From positions 1 through 64,000 of the forward strand of contig NZ_JAGGOF010000046.1 in NCBI RefSeq assembly GCF_018614775.1: DNA of 64,000 nt, written 5' to 3'. Positions 37,887-51,762 of this stretch are shown piece by piece; within the stretch, counting starts at the first letter, position 1; every line of letters begins with the position of its first letter. The translations under genes were made by a program, and so were the position numbers. The notes beneath the pieces are model-generated. The model did not search any database. It was not told where the DNA came from and worked only from the letters and a program-made list of their open reading frames with translations. The stretch is from Pseudomonas fluorescens (lineage in GTDB: Bacteria; Pseudomonadota; Gammaproteobacteria; Pseudomonadales; Pseudomonadaceae).

Positions 37887-37887
<1 letters not shown>
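37504..37887 (-). CDS. PaaI-family thioesterase
   Basis: A 127-residue hot-dog thioesterase of the PaaI type: LRNRGGKLHGGALFSLVDIAMG carries the HGGxxxxLxD motif with the catalytic Asp near residue 54. Its ATG overlaps the tex stop by one base (TGATG), so translation is coupled to tex. The acyl-CoA substrate is unknown. Confidence 0.88.
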
Positions 37888-40211
<2,324 letters not shown>

Positions 40212-40566
40212 AAAACCACCTGACAAATGTGTGTAATCAGGCTCGCCACCGCAGAGCCGGGTTCGGCGAGACTGGTTGAGCGGCCTGGCCTGCGCCGCTG
40301 CCTGGGTCAACAGGCGGCCTGTTGACCCGCGAAATTCAAAAAGTGCTGCCTGGCCAGGGAAAAAAGGGGCCGCCGGGTCACGATCCGGCCTCTCCTGGCA
40401 CCAAAGGCCGCGCATTATAACCAGCGTTCCAGGGTTCGGGGTGCGTCATGGTCTGTAGGCTGAATGCCCGAATTTCTGTAGGCAGAGGAAAAATCTGCTA
40501 ACAATGCACACGGTGCGTATAACGGCAGCTAGGCCATAATGCGCGCCGAGATCAAAGGAGCTTCCT
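40212..40566. other. Divergent promoter region between tex and ompR
   Basis: This 355-base gap holds no gene that I can support. On the minus strand tataat (about 40413-40418) is a good tex -10. On the plus strand tataac near 40519 and cataat near 40537 are possible -10 elements for ompR, followed by the ribosome site aaaggagc before 40567. A GC-rich region with hairpin potential (gtcaacaggcggcctgttgac, about 40307-40327) lies in the tex leader. Confidence 0.45.
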
Positions 40567-41307
40567 ATGAGCAGCACTGCACAAACTGCTGAAGGCGAAA
40601 AAATTCTTATCGTTGACGACGACCCGGGGCTGAGCAGCCTGCTGGAACGCTTCTTCGTCAGCAAGGGCTATCGCGCCCGCACCGTCCCCAACACCGAGCA
40701 AATGGATCGGCTGCTGGCCCGCGAGGTATTCAACCTGGTGGTGCTGGACCTGATGCTGCCCGGCGAAGATGGCCTGACGGCCTGCCGCCGCCTGCGCGGC
40801 GCGAACAACCAGATCCCGATCATCATGCTCACCGCCAAGGGCGACGAGTTGAGCCGTATCAAAGGGCTTGAGCTGGGCGCCGACGACTACCTGGCCAAGC
40901 CGTTCAACCCGGACGAGCTGATGGCCCGCGTCAAGGCGGTACTGCGCCGTCAATCGGCGCCGGTGCCGGGTGCGCCGGGCAGCGAAGACGAGAGCGTGAC
41001 CTTCGGCGACTATGAACTGTCCCTGGCCACACGCGAGCTCAAGCGCGGCGATGAGGTCCACATGCTCACCACCGGTGAGTTCGCGGTGCTCAAGGCACTG
41101 GTGATGAATGCCCGCCAGCCGCTGACCCGCGACAAGCTGATGAACCTGGCCCGGGGTCGTGAATGGGACGCGCTGGAGCGCTCCATCGACGTACAGATCT
41201 CCCGTCTGCGCCGGATGATCGAACCCGATCCTTCCAAGCCGCGTTATATCCAGACCGTCTGGGGCGTGGGTTATGTCTTCGTGCCGGATGGCGCCGCCAG
41301 CAAGTGA
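40567..41307 (+). CDS. ompR: OmpR-family response regulator (AmgR)
   Basis: A 246-residue regulator with receiver domain (phospho-acceptor Asp61 in LVVLDLMLPGEDG, conserved Thr and Lys in MLTAKGDE and YLAKPF) and a C-terminal winged helix (VHMLTTGEFAVLKALVMNARQPLTRDKLMNL...SRLRRMIEPDP). In P. aeruginosa the orthologous pair is AmgR-AmgS, governing envelope stress and aminoglycoside tolerance. Separated from envZ by 112 bases with a REP-like repeat. Confidence 0.94.
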   Translation: MSSTAQTAEGEKILIVDDDPGLSSLLERFFVSKGYRARTVPNTEQMDRLLAREVFNLVVLDLMLPGEDGLTACRRLRGANNQIPIIMLTAKGDELSRIKGLELGADDYLAKPFNPDELMARVKAVLRRQSAPVPGAPGSEDESVTFGDYELSLATRELKRGDEVHMLTTGEFAVLKALVMNARQPLTRDKLMNLARGREWDALERSIDVQISRLRRMIEPDPSKPRYIQTVWGVGYVFVPDGAASK

Positions 41308-41316
41308 TCGGCGATT

Positions 41317-41402
41317 TGTAGGAGCGGGTGGCCTGGCGGGTTGATGTCTTCCTCCTGGCGACTCGCGATCCGTCATTGTGCGAGCATGGCTCGCTCCTGC
41401 AA
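41317..41402. repeat. Degenerate REPIN between ompR and envZ
   Basis: gtaggagcgggtggcctgg and a partner cgagcatggctcgctcctgc are spaced 50 bases apart. The unit interrupts an otherwise usual operon gap. Confidence 0.65.
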
Positions 41403-41419
41403 GTGTGTAGCGGTTATTC

Positions 41420-42733
41420 ATGAAAACCCCCGTTTGGTTCCCCCAGAGTTTTTTCTCCCGCACCCTCTGGCTGGTGCTGATCGTCGTGCTCTTCTCCAAG
41501 GCATTGACACTGGTTTACTTGCTGATGAACGAAGACGTTCTGGTGGACCGGCAATACAGTCACGGCGTGGCCTTGACCCTGCGCGCGTATTGGGCCGCCG
41601 ACGAAACCAATCGAACCAGGATCGCTGAAGCCGCGACGCTGATCCGCGTCGTCGGTGCGGGCGTGCCAGAGGGCGAGCAGCACTGGCCCTACAGCGAGAT
41701 TTACCAGCGACAGATGCAGGCCGAGCTGGGCGCCGACACCGAGGTCCGCTTGCGCATGCACTCGCCTCCGGCGCTTTGGGTGCGGGCCCCAAGCCTGGGG
41801 GATGGCTGGTTGAAAGTGCCGCTGTATCCCCATCCGTTGCGCGGCCAGAAAATCTGGAACGTGCTCGGCTGGTTCCTGGCCATCGGCCTGTTGTCCACCG
41901 CTTCGGCGTGGATATTCGTCAGTCAGCTCAACCAGCCGTTGAAACGCCTGGTCTACGCCGCCCGCCAGTTGGGCCAGGGTCGCAGCGTGCGACTGCCCAT
42001 CAGCGATACACCCAGCGAGATGGCCGAGGTCTACCGGGCCTTCAACCAGATGGCCGAGGACGTCGAACAGGCCGGGCGCGAGCGTGAACTGATGTTGGCC
42101 GGCGTTTCCCACGACCTGCGCACACCCTTGACCCGGCTGCGGCTGTCCCTGGAGTTGATGGGCGAGCACACCGACCTCACCGACGATATGGTCCGTGACA
42201 TCGAGGACATGGACGCGATTCTCGACCAGTTCCTGGCGTTCATTCGCGACGGCCGTGATGAGTCTGTGGAAGAAGTGGACCTGACCGACCTGGTGCGGGA
42301 AGTGGCGGCTCCCTATAACCAGAACGATGAGAAAGTGCATTTGCGCCTGGAGCCGATCCAGCCGTTCCCGCTGCGCCGGGTGTCGATGAAACGTCTGCTC
42401 AACAACCTGATTGGCAATGCCCTGAACCATGCCGGGACCGGCGTCGAAGTGGCGGCCCATGTCTCTGGCGACGCCAATGCGCCTTATGTGGTGCTGAGTG
42501 TCATGGACCGAGGCGCCGGCATTGATCCGGCGGAACTTGAAGCCATTTTCAACCCCTTCACCCGTGGCGATCGCGCCCGAGGCGGAAAGGGCACGGGGCT
42601 GGGCCTGGCCATCGTCAAGCGGATCGCCTCGATGCACGGTGGTAACGTCGAACTGCGCAACCGCACCGGCGGCGGGCTGGAAGCGCGGGTGCGGTTGCCG
42701 TTGGGGCTGATGCTGCCCAGGGATGCGGTTTAG
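41420..42733 (+). CDS. envZ: Sensor histidine kinase EnvZ (AmgS)
   Basis: A 437-residue sensor with two membrane helices (about 14-34 and 150-172), a small periplasmic domain, HAMP, and the kinase core. The H-box is GVSHDLRTPLTRLR with phospho-accepting His231. N- and G-boxes follow (NNLIGNALNHAG, DRGAGI, GKGTGLGLAI). It acts on the OmpR-type regulator upstream. Length fits EnvZ/AmgS. Confidence 0.93.
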   Translation: MKTPVWFPQSFFSRTLWLVLIVVLFSKALTLVYLLMNEDVLVDRQYSHGVALTLRAYWAADETNRTRIAEAATLIRVVGAGVPEGEQHWPYSEIYQRQMQAELGADTEVRLRMHSPPALWVRAPSLGDGWLKVPLYPHPLRGQKIWNVLGWFLAIGLLSTASAWIFVSQLNQPLKRLVYAARQLGQGRSVRLPISDTPSEMAEVYRAFNQMAEDVEQAGRERELMLAGVSHDLRTPLTRLRLSLELMGEHTDLTDDMVRDIEDMDAILDQFLAFIRDGRDESVEEVDLTDLVREVAAPYNQNDEKVHLRLEPIQPFPLRRVSMKRLLNNLIGNALNHAGTGVEVAAHVSGDANAPYVVLSVMDRGAGIDPAELEAIFNPFTRGDRARGGKGTGLGLAIVKRIASMHGGNVELRNRTGGGLEARVRLPLGLMLPRDAV

Positions 42734-42745
42734 AAGCAGCTGCTC

Positions 42746-43651
42746 CTACCCCTTACCCTTGGTCCGGGTCATGTTCGGCCCGCCATTCTTTTCCAGATGC
42801 TCGATGATGATCCCGGCCACGTTCTTGCTCGTGGTCGTTTCGATCCCCTCCAGGCCTGGTGAGGAGTTGACTTCCATCACCAGCGGTCCGTGGTTGGAGC
42901 GCAGGATGTCGACGCCCGCCACGGCCAGCCCCATGACTTTGGCCGCACGCAAGGCGGTCATGCGCTCTTCCGGGGTGATCTTGATCAGGCTGGCGCTGCC
43001 GCCGCGGTGCAGGTTGGAACGAAACTCGCCGGGCTTGGCCTGGCGCTTCATCGAGGCAATCACCTTGTCGCCGACCACGAAGCAGCGAATGTCCGCGCCA
43101 CCGGCTTCCTTGATGTATTCCTGCACCATGATGTTCTGCTTCAGGCCCATGAACGCCTCGATCACCGACTCCGCCGCCGTCGCGGTTTCACACAGGACCA
43201 CGCCGATGCCCTGGGTGCCTTCCAGCACCTTGATCACCAGCGGCGCGCCGTTGACCATTGCGATCAGGTCGGGAATGTCGTCGGGGGAGTGGGCGAAGCC
43301 GGTCACCGGCAAGCCGATACCGCGCCGCGACAGCAATTGCAGCGAGCGCAGCTTGTCCCGGGAACGGGCGATGGCCACGGATTCATTGAGGGGGTACACC
43401 CCCATCATTTCGAACTGACGCAATACGGCGCAGCCATAGAACGTCACCGATGCGCCGATGCGCGGGATCACCGCATCGAATCCCTCCAGCGGTTTGCCCC
43501 GGTAATGGATCTGCGGCTTGTGACTGGCAATGTTCATGTAGGCGCGCAGGGTGTCGATCACCACCATTTCATGGCCACGTTCGGTGCCGGCTTCAACCAG
43601 GCGACGGGTGGAATACAGACGCGGGTTACGCGACAGCACAGCGATCTTCAT
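42746..43651 (-). CDS. rimK: RimK, ribosomal protein S6 glutamate ligase
   Basis: A 301-residue ATP-grasp ligase that adds glutamates to the C-terminus of ribosomal protein S6. The N-terminus [21 protein letters not shown], the central ATP-binding [17 protein letters not shown] and the metal-binding end [24 protein letters not shown] are all present. Overlaps the upstream RimB-like gene by four bases. In P. fluorescens RimK influences motility and adaptation to plants. Confidence 0.94.
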   Translation of the reverse strand: MKIAVLSRNPRLYSTRRLVEAGTERGHEMVVIDTLRAYMNIASHKPQIHYRGKPLEGFDAVIPRIGASVTFYGCAVLRQFEMMGVYPLNESVAIARSRDKLRSLQLLSRRGIGLPVTGFAHSPDDIPDLIAMVNGAPLVIKVLEGTQGIGVVLCETATAAESVIEAFMGLKQNIMVQEYIKEAGGADIRCFVVGDKVIASMKRQAKPGEFRSNLHRGGSASLIKITPEERMTALRAAKVMGLAVAGVDILRSNHGPLVMEVNSSPGLEGIETTTSKNVAGIIIEHLEKNGGPNMTRTKGKG

Positions 43652-44130
43652 GCAACACCTGTGGCAGAGAGAGTGGACACCGGGAATGCCGGCTTGTCTT
43701 GAACGTATTTGGTACCCGGATTGACCACCAGTTGGCCGTCGATCAAGGCTTTGGAACCCAATAGCAGGCGATAGCGCATGGACTTGCGGCAGGCCAGGGT
43801 GAACTCGACCCGCCAGACCCGGTCACCTAGCGCCAACGTGGTGCTGATCACGTAGCGGACCTGGGCGTGACCGTTGGAACTCTTGATGGTCTTGCGCGCC
43901 ACCAGTGGGGCTTCGCAACGGCGATGGCGCAACTGCACCACGGTGCCCAGGTGCGCAGTGAAGCGCACCCACTTTTCGCCATCGCGCTCGAATGGCTCGA
44001 TGTCCGTGGCATGCAGGCTGGAGGTGCTGGCGCCGGTGTCGATTTTTGCCCGCAGGCCCGCCACTCCCAGATCCGGGAGCGCCACCCACTCGCGCAGACC
44101 GACAACGGTCAAATGGTCAAAAGTCTTCAA
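43648..44130 (-). CDS. rimB: RimB-like ATP-dependent zinc protease family protein
   Basis: A 160-residue protein of the RimK-linked protease family (COG4067). The DTGAS motif in [15 protein letters not shown] (Asp near residue 32) is shared with the aspartic-protease fold. The C-terminal [19 protein letters not shown] fits. In P. fluorescens SBW25 RimB is described as a protease acting with RimK on S6 modification. Overlaps rimK. An EAL-domain rimA, reported in that system, is not beside it here. The upstream neighbour is hslR, divergent. Confidence 0.85.
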   Translation of the reverse strand: MKTFDHLTVVGLREWVALPDLGVAGLRAKIDTGASTSSLHATDIEPFERDGEKWVRFTAHLGTVVQLRHRRCEAPLVARKTIKSSNGHAQVRYVISTTLALGDRVWRVEFTLACRKSMRYRLLLGSKALIDGQLVVNPGTKYVQDKPAFPVSTLSATGVA

Positions 44131-44359
44131 TAAAACAACCTGCGATCAGTACATCGGATCGTGGACTCCGCGAATCGCGGTATTCACGCAGAATAATCAC
44201 AAACTGGCGACAGTTATCTACCGACCTGTTTGCGCTTGTAAATTTCTACACTCCCAGGCCTGAAGTCGGCCGGGTGGGCATTCTATCCGTCGGGCCGGAT
44301 TCGTGCGCCCGACAAAAACGGTAGTACAGTTCTGACTATTGGAAGAATGAGGAATTGCA

Positions 44360-44764
44360 GTGACACAAAAAAAGGAAGAGGACGACAAGGTCCGTCTCGA
44401 TAAATGGTTGTGGGCGGCGCGTTTTTACAAGACACGCGCGCTTGCCAAGGCCGCCATTGAAAGCGGCAAGGTCCATCACCGGGGCGAGCGTTGCAAACCG
44501 GGCAAGGAACCCCGCGTCGGCGATGAGTTTGTCATCCGCACCGGGTTCGACGAGAAGACCGTGGTGGTCGAGGCCCTGTCGATCGTGCGTCGCGGTGCGC
44601 CAGAGGCCCAGGCGCTGTATCACGAAACCGAAGCGAGCATCGCCAGGCGCGAGGCCGCTGCCGCCCAGCGCAAGGCCGGCGCCCTGGGTGTCAGCACCGA
44701 GGGCAAGCCGAGCACCAAGCAGCGCCGGGACCTGTTCCGGTTTCGTGGCCGCAATAGCGAGTAA
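44360..44764 (+). CDS. hslR: Heat-shock RNA-binding protein HslR (Hsp15)
   Basis: A 134-residue S4-domain protein (RLDKWLWAARFYKTRALAKAAIESGKVHHRG, residues about 12-42) with a basic tail. Hsp15 binds free 50S subunits carrying a nascent chain, to recycle them. Shares direction with hslO 96 bases downstream. Confidence 0.93.
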   Translation: MTQKKEEDDKVRLDKWLWAARFYKTRALAKAAIESGKVHHRGERCKPGKEPRVGDEFVIRTGFDEKTVVVEALSIVRRGAPEAQALYHETEASIARREAAAAQRKAGALGVSTEGKPSTKQRRDLFRFRGRNSE

Positions 44765-44860
44765 AAGCGCTTCCAAGTGACATGCGGATTGCTTGGAACC
44801 CACCCCGAATGCCCATAAAATGCCTGTCATCAATTGTCATCACCTCAGATACCAGACCTT

Positions 44861-45763
44861 ATGACTGATCTACCGGATACCGACTACACCCAACGTTTCA
44901 TCTTCGATGACAGCGACGCCAGGGGCGAGCTGGTGGCGTTGGAGCGTAGCTACGCCGAAGTCCTCGCCAAGCACGCTTATCCAGAGCCGGTCGCGCAACT
45001 GCTCGGCGAACTGATGGCGGCTGCGGCGCTGCTGGTGGGCACGCTGAAGTTCGATGGCTTGCTGATTCTCCAGGCCCGTTCCGAGGGCCCTGTGCCGCTG
45101 CTGATGATCGAGTGCTCCAGCGAACGCGAGATCCGGGGCCTGGCCCGCTATGACGCCGAGCAGATCGCACCCGACGCAACCCTGGTCGACCTGATGCCCA
45201 ATGGCGTGCTGGCCCTGACCGTCGACCCGACCCACGGCAAACGCTACCAGGGCATTGTCGATCTCGACGGCGCGACCCTGGCCGAATGCTTCACCAACTA
45301 CTTCGTCATGTCCCAGCAGACCAATACCCGCTTCTGGCTTTACGCCGACGGGCGGCGTGCCCGTGGTTTGCTGCTGCAGCAATTGCCTGCCGATCGTCTT
45401 CGTGACCCCGAAGAGCGAGACGCCAGTTGGCAGCACATCACGGCGCTGGCCAGCACCTTGAGCGCCGATGAGCTGCTGGGCCTGGACAACGAAACCGTGC
45501 TCCATCGCCTCTACCACGAAGAAGTCGTGCGCTTGTTCGACGGCCAGCCGTTGCGCTTCCAATGCAGTTGCTCCCGTGAACGTTCCGCCAATGCGCTGGT
45601 CAGTCTGGGTCTGGAAGATGCGCAGCAACTGGTGATCGAGCATGCTGGCGCCATTGAGATCGATTGCCAGTTCTGCAATGAGCGCTACCTGTTCGACGCG
45701 GCGGACATCGCACAATTGTTCGCCGGTGCGGGTGTCGACACACCGTCAGATACTCGTCACTAA
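44861..45763 (+). CDS. hslO: Redox-regulated chaperone Hsp33
   Basis: A 300-residue holdase chaperone switched on by oxidation. The C-terminal zinc center reads C-S-C at [10 protein letters not shown] and C-Q-F-C at DCQFCNERY, the standard CxC-27-CxxC spacing. The ATG at 44861 ([13 protein letters not shown]) is preferred to a TTG at 44834. Full length. Confidence 0.94.
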   Translation: MTDLPDTDYTQRFIFDDSDARGELVALERSYAEVLAKHAYPEPVAQLLGELMAAAALLVGTLKFDGLLILQARSEGPVPLLMIECSSEREIRGLARYDAEQIAPDATLVDLMPNGVLALTVDPTHGKRYQGIVDLDGATLAECFTNYFVMSQQTNTRFWLYADGRRARGLLLQQLPADRLRDPEERDASWQHITALASTLSADELLGLDNETVLHRLYHEEVVRLFDGQPLRFQCSCSRERSANALVSLGLEDAQQLVIEHAGAIEIDCQFCNERYLFDAADIAQLFAGAGVDTPSDTRH

Positions 45764-45874
45764 AACGCTTCAGCGCAGGTAAATCTCCTGGCAAACGCCG
45801 GATTTACGCCGTACTGACGGGAGGGCCCTACTCTTTTTGGGCTTTTCTGGCATAATCCGGCCCACTTTTTTCGG

Positions 45875-47486
<1,612 letters not shown>

Positions 47487-47505
47487 AAGCTCGGTCGGCA
47501 AATGG

Positions 47506-47532
47506 AAAACCGCCCTTCGGGGCGGTTTTTTT
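47506..47532 (+). terminator. Rho-independent terminator of pckA
   Basis: Stem aaaccgccc/ggcggttt with loop ttcgg, followed by seven T. Confidence 0.9.
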
Positions 47533-47540
47533 ATGGGCGG

Positions 47541-47759
47541 CTATTTGTCTGAGAGATGAAACGCGGGCGCCATATCGTTCTGCTCACGCCTGGATAACCT
47601 CAACGCGCCAGCCAACACCGGCCATTGGCTCACTACTTCTTTAAACTGCGCGATGATGTCCTGTGCGTCCGGCTGGCTTACCCGGAAGTACCCAACCACC
47701 TCCAGGGCCAGCTCCAGATCCAGAGCGTTGTCCGCATCGGTAATATTGAGCTTCAGTCC
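47541..47759 (-). pseudogene. C-terminal relic of a HipA-type toxin kinase
   Basis: The open frame carries [18 protein letters not shown], then [21 protein letters not shown], then a final [13 protein letters not shown]. This is the order of the end of HipA-family kinases. The catalytic core and the hipB antitoxin are absent. Upstream of residue L26 of the 96-residue frame the translation is REP repeat (single unit at 47780-47803), so the gene was lost up to that repeat. The stop at 47541 is probably the original one. Confidence 0.75.
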
Positions 47760-47779
47760 ATCGGCGTGTGCAGATTGCT

Positions 47780-47803
47780 GTCGCGAGCAAGCTCGCTCCC
47801 ACA
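47780..47803. repeat. Single REP unit at the edge of the HipA relic
   Basis: tcgcgagcaagctcgctcccacag is one REP arm. It lies at the break-point of the hipA remnant. Confidence 0.8.
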
Positions 47804-47922
47804 GGATGCCAGTCTCAGGACTCAAAGACATCCAACCCTGCTGGCTTACTTGCCGATTGCCGGTTGCCCACGAATATCCGCATGCCTATAGTCCAGACAT
47901 CTCCTGCAATCAGTACGGCGCA

Positions 47923-48915
47923 ATGATCAAACAACAGCTGGCCCGCTTTAACCGCCTCGACCTGCTCGGCCCCCCTACCCCGCTGGAAAAACTCGAGCGC
48001 CTGTCCACCTGGCTCGGCCGGGATATTTATATCAAGCGTGACGACCTGACGCCCCTGGCGATGGGCGGCAACAAACTGCGCAAGCTTGAATACCTGGCCT
48101 GTGATGCCATCGCCCAAGGCGCCGACACACTCATCACCGCCGGAGCGATCCAGTCCAACCACGTGCGCCAGACCGCCGCCCTGGCGGCGAAGCTGGGCCT
48201 GGGTTGCGTGGCCTTGCTGGAAAACCCCATCGGCACCGAGGACTGCAATTACCTGGGCAACGGCAACCGGCTGCTGCTGGAACTGTTCGACGCCAAGGTC
48301 GAATTGGTCGATAACCTGAATAACGCCGATGAGCAGTTGCAGGCCCTCGCCGCTCGCCTGAGCAGCAATGGGAAAAAACCTTACCTGGTGCCAATTGGCG
48401 GTTCGAATGCCTTGGGCGCGCTGGGGTACGTGCGCGCGGGCCTGGAATTGGCCGGGCAAATCAACGACACCGGCCTTGATTTCGCCGCCGTCGTGCTCGC
48501 CTCCGGCAGTGCCGGCACCCACAGCGGCCTGGCACTGGCGCTGAGTGAAGTGCTGCCGCACCTACCGATCATTGGGGTAACGGTTTCGCGCAGCGAAGAA
48601 GACCAGTTCCCCAAAGTCCAGGGCCTGGCCGAACGCACCGTCCAACTGCTGGACGTGGCCCTTCCCGCGGCCTTCAAGGTCAACCTGTGGGACGAATATT
48701 TCGCCCCCCGTTACGGCGAGCCCAACGCCGGGACACTCGCCGCGATCAAGCTGCTGGCGAGCCTGGAAGGCCTGCTGCTGGATCCGGTCTACACTGGCAA
48801 GGCCATGGCTGGCCTGCTCGACGGCATCGGTCGCAACCGCTTCGACGAGGGCCCGATCCTGTTCCTGCATACCGGCGGCGCGCCGGCGCTGTTTGCCTAT
48901 AACACGGCGTTCTGA
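47923..48915 (+). CDS. dcyD: D-cysteine desulfhydrase
   Basis: A 330-residue PLP enzyme of the ACC-deaminase/DcyD family that degrades D-cysteine to pyruvate, ammonia and sulfide. The PLP lysine is in the [11 protein letters not shown] segment, [15 protein letters not shown] follows, and [14 protein letters not shown] binds the PLP phosphate. The ATG at 47923 ([16 protein letters not shown]) matches the family N-terminus. The frame extends to 47653 through REP and HipA-relic sequence and this is not coding. It precedes the cystine transporter by 306 bases, the arrangement seen in enterobacteria (dcyD beside tcyJLN). Confidence 0.9.
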   Translation: MIKQQLARFNRLDLLGPPTPLEKLERLSTWLGRDIYIKRDDLTPLAMGGNKLRKLEYLACDAIAQGADTLITAGAIQSNHVRQTAALAAKLGLGCVALLENPIGTEDCNYLGNGNRLLLELFDAKVELVDNLNNADEQLQALAARLSSNGKKPYLVPIGGSNALGALGYVRAGLELAGQINDTGLDFAAVVLASGSAGTHSGLALALSEVLPHLPIIGVTVSRSEEDQFPKVQGLAERTVQLLDVALPAAFKVNLWDEYFAPRYGEPNAGTLAAIKLLASLEGLLLDPVYTGKAMAGLLDGIGRNRFDEGPILFLHTGGAPALFAYNTAF

Positions 48916-48933
48916 ACCTTAAGGAAAAACCCT

Positions 48934-49019
48934 GTGGGAGCGAGCCTGCTCGCGATGGTGTGTCAGCCAAATCAATTGTTGCTGATCCACCGCCATCGCG
49001 AGCAGGCTCGCTCCCACAG
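48934..49019. repeat. REPIN between dcyD and tcyJ
   Basis: tgtgggagcgagcctgctcgcgat and atcgcgagcaggctcgctcccaca, 38 bases apart. It fills the first part of the 306-base gap. Confidence 0.9.
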
Positions 49020-49029
49020 AGAAGCAATT

Positions 49030-49091
49030 CCATATTGGAATATATGGATGATTTAATATTATTTTCCAATCTAACAGCGCCGACCTATAGT
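49030..49091 (+). promoter_or_regulatory. Possible promoter region of the cystine transporter
   Basis: An AT-rich run holds an inverted repeat ccatat-tggaat-atatgg (49030-49047). A tatagt at 49086-49091 would be a plausible -10. The transcript would have a leader of about 125 bases. A CysB-type activator would be expected, but the site cannot be assigned from sequence alone. Confidence 0.35.
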
Positions 49092-49221
49092 CGCGCCGCA
49101 GGCCTATTTGTCGCGAGACGTCCAGGCCGTTTTTAGGGCAGGATGTGGCAATCTTTTCAGAGCGCGGCTACGCCTTTCTCTTCCAGATAACTGTCTTCAT
49201 AAGAAAACACAGAGGCTTGTC

Positions 49222-50022
49222 ATGAATTTTTCCGCACTACGTCGCAACCTGTTGGTGGGTTCGCTGGGCCTGGCATTGAGCGCCGGCCTGTTGGGGCAAG
49301 CGGTTGCCGGTGAGCAACTGCAGAAAATCAAGGATGCCGGTGAAATCAAGATTGGCCTGGAAGGCACCTATCCGCCGTTCAGCTTCGTCGATGACAGCGG
49401 CAAGCTGACCGGCTTCGAAGTGGAGTTCTCCGAAGCCCTGGCCAAGGAGCTGGGTGTGAAGGTCAAGCTGCAGACGACCCCATGGGCCGGCATTCTTGCG
49501 GCATTGGAGTCCAAGCGCCTGGACGCCGTGGTCAACCAGGTCACCATCTCCGAGGAGCGCAAGAAAAAATACGACTTCTCCGAGCCGTACACCGTTTCCG
49601 GAATTCAAGCGCTGGTACTGACCAAGAAAGCCGACGAGCTGAACATCAGGAAGGCTGCGGATCTGGACGGCAAGAAGGTCGGCGTGGGCCTGGGCACCAA
49701 CTACGAGCAGTGGGTCAAGGCAGAAGTGCCGGGCGCCCAGGTCAAAACCTACGATGACGACCCCACCAAATTCCAGGACCTGCGCGTCGGCCGTATCGAT
49801 ACCATCCTGATCGACCGTCTGGCCGCGCTGGAATATGCCAGGAAAGCCAAGGACACCAGCGTCACCAGCGAAGCCTTTTCGCGCCAGGAATCCGGGATTG
49901 CCCTGCGCAAAGGCGAGCCTGAGCTGTTGGCAGCCGTGAACAAGGCCATCGAGAAACTGCGCGCCGACGGTACGCTGAAGAAGCTTTCGGAAAAATACTT
50001 CAGCGCTGACGTTACCCAATAA
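49222..50022 (+). CDS. tcyJ: Cystine ABC transporter substrate-binding protein
   Basis: A 266-residue type-3 periplasmic binding protein with signal peptide (cleavage near GQAVAG|EQLQK, about residue 29). FliY/TcyJ-like signatures are IKIGLEGTYPPFSFVDDSGKLTGFEVEF and DLRVGRIDTILIDRLAALEY. It binds cystine and related amino acids. The ATG at 49222 is the first with a full signal peptide. Its stop overlaps the permease start by one base. Confidence 0.92.
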   Translation: MNFSALRRNLLVGSLGLALSAGLLGQAVAGEQLQKIKDAGEIKIGLEGTYPPFSFVDDSGKLTGFEVEFSEALAKELGVKVKLQTTPWAGILAALESKRLDAVVNQVTISEERKKKYDFSEPYTVSGIQALVLTKKADELNIRKAADLDGKKVGVGLGTNYEQWVKAEVPGAQVKTYDDDPTKFQDLRVGRIDTILIDRLAALEYARKAKDTSVTSEAFSRQESGIALRKGEPELLAAVNKAIEKLRADGTLKKLSEKYFSADVTQ

Positions 50023-50687
50023 TGGAAGCAGCTTTTCAACTCGCGCTGGAGTCCGCGCCCTTCTTGCTCAAGGGCGCGTACTACACGGTCATCCTCAGCC
50101 TGGGCGGCATGTTCTTCGGTTTACTGCTGGGCTTCGGCCTGGCGCTGATGCGCCTGTCGCGCTTCAAGTTGGTGAGCTGGATCGCCCGCATCTACGTGTC
50201 GTTCTTTCGTGGCACGCCGTTGCTGGTGCAGTTGTTCGTGATCTATTACGGGTTGCCTCAACTGGGCATCGAGCTGGATCCGTTGCCGGCGGCACTGATC
50301 GGCTTCTCGCTGAACATGGCGGCCTATGCCTGTGAAATCCTGCGGGCCGCCATCAGTTCCATCGAGCGTGGCCAGTGGGAAGCCGCGGCGAGTATCGGCA
50401 TGACCCGCGCGCAGACGCTGCGCCGGGCCATCCTGCCGCAAGCCGCGCGCACCGCCCTGCCGCCCCTGGGCAACAGTTTCATTTCGCTGGTCAAGGACAC
50501 CGCGCTGGCGGCCACCATCCAGGTACCGGAGCTGTTCCGCCAGGCGCAGTTGATCACCGCGCGAACCTTCGAAATCTTCACCATGTACCTTGCCGCCGCG
50601 CTGATCTACTGGATTCTGGCGAGCGTGCTCGCGCACCTGCAGAACGTCCTGGAAGCCCGGGTCAATCGGCATGACCAGGAGTCCTGA
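50022..50687 (+). CDS. tcyL: Cystine ABC transporter permease
   Basis: A 221-residue inner-membrane permease of the His/Glu/Gln class with four or five helices and the EAA loop (EAAASIGMTRAQTLRRAILPQAARTALPPLGNSF). Its ATG overlaps the TAA of tcyJ (taATG), and the ATPase follows three bases after. Confidence 0.94.
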   Translation: MEAAFQLALESAPFLLKGAYYTVILSLGGMFFGLLLGFGLALMRLSRFKLVSWIARIYVSFFRGTPLLVQLFVIYYGLPQLGIELDPLPAALIGFSLNMAAYACEILRAAISSIERGQWEAAASIGMTRAQTLRRAILPQAARTALPPLGNSFISLVKDTALAATIQVPELFRQAQLITARTFEIFTMYLAAALIYWILASVLAHLQNVLEARVNRHDQES

Positions 50688-50690
50688 GCC

Positions 50691-51452
50691 ATGATTGTCG
50701 TGGAAAAACTGACGAAGCAGTTCAAAGGCCAGGTGGTGCTCAACGGCATCGACCTGAAGATCGAAGAGGGCGAAGTGGTGGCGATCATCGGGCCCAGTGG
50801 TTCGGGCAAGACCACCTTCCTGCGTTGCCTGAACTTCCTCGAAGAACCCAGCAGTGGCCGGATCAAGGTCGGCGACATCGAGATCGATGGCAGCCGCCCA
50901 CTGAACCAGCAACAGGGCCTGGTGCGTCGCTTGCGCCAGCAGGTGGGTTTCGTGTTCCAGAACTTCAACCTGTTTCCCCATCGAACCGCCCTGGAAAATG
51001 TCACCGAAGGCCCGCTGGTGGTGAAGAAAACGCCCCGCGCCGACGCCGAAGCCCTCGGGCGCAAGCTCTTGGCCAAGGTGGGGTTGGCCGGTAAGGAAGA
51101 CGCCTACCCGCGGCGCTTGTCTGGTGGTCAGCAGCAGCGTGTGGCGATTGCCCGGGCGCTGGCGATGGAGCCGGCGGTCATCCTGTTCGATGAGCCGACC
51201 TCGGCCCTCGATCCGGAATTGGTCGGGGAAGTACTGGCGACCATTCGCGGCCTGGCCGAAGAAAAACGCACCATGGTCATCGTGACCCACGAAATGGGCT
51301 TTGCCCGGGACGTGGCAAACCGCGTGGTGTTTTTTGACAAGGGCGTCATCGTCGAACAAGGCGAAGCCAAGGCCTTGTTTGCGGCCCCCAAGGAAGAGCG
51401 CACTCGGCAATTCCTCAGCAAGTTCCTCTCGGCCGGACACGGTACCTCGTAA
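50691..51452 (+). CDS. tcyN: Cystine ABC transporter ATPase
   Basis: A 253-residue ABC ATPase: Walker [10 protein letters not shown] near residue 36, signature LSGGQQQRVAIARAL, Walker B VILFDEPTSALDPE and H-loop THEMGF. Last gene of the tcyJLN operon. No clear terminator was found before the following 489-base gap. Confidence 0.94.
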   Translation: MIVVEKLTKQFKGQVVLNGIDLKIEEGEVVAIIGPSGSGKTTFLRCLNFLEEPSSGRIKVGDIEIDGSRPLNQQQGLVRRLRQQVGFVFQNFNLFPHRTALENVTEGPLVVKKTPRADAEALGRKLLAKVGLAGKEDAYPRRLSGGQQQRVAIARALAMEPAVILFDEPTSALDPELVGEVLATIRGLAEEKRTMVIVTHEMGFARDVANRVVFFDKGVIVEQGEAKALFAAPKEERTRQFLSKFLSAGHGTS

Positions 51453-51762
51453 GTTATTCACCGCATCATCACTTCCAGGGACGGAAGTGAGCAACTACAG
51501 AATCAACACAACAGCGATTTTCAACTTATCAAGCACGCAACAATTTGCAACTTGCGCACTAACTTACCACCTCGACACAAATCTTCGGCAACAATTTCCC
51601 TCCGGCAAGAGTGCCAAACCACATCAACCGCCAGATTCCCCAAAAGCTTGTTTCGCGATGGACTAGCCTAGGAAAAGTACGTTTAACGTGAAGCATTATG
51701 AACATGAGCGCGTAGGAAACTTCTGAACCCTGACTCAATGTTTTATTAAGCAAGTGCCTCTA

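Noticed and set aside
44131..44359. An EAL-domain rimA upstream of rimB
   Set aside because: The 229-base gap holds only divergent promoters for rimB and hslR.
48916..49221. Terminator between dcyD and tcyJ
   Set aside because: Only a REPIN with no T-tract was found. Read-through cannot be ruled in or out.
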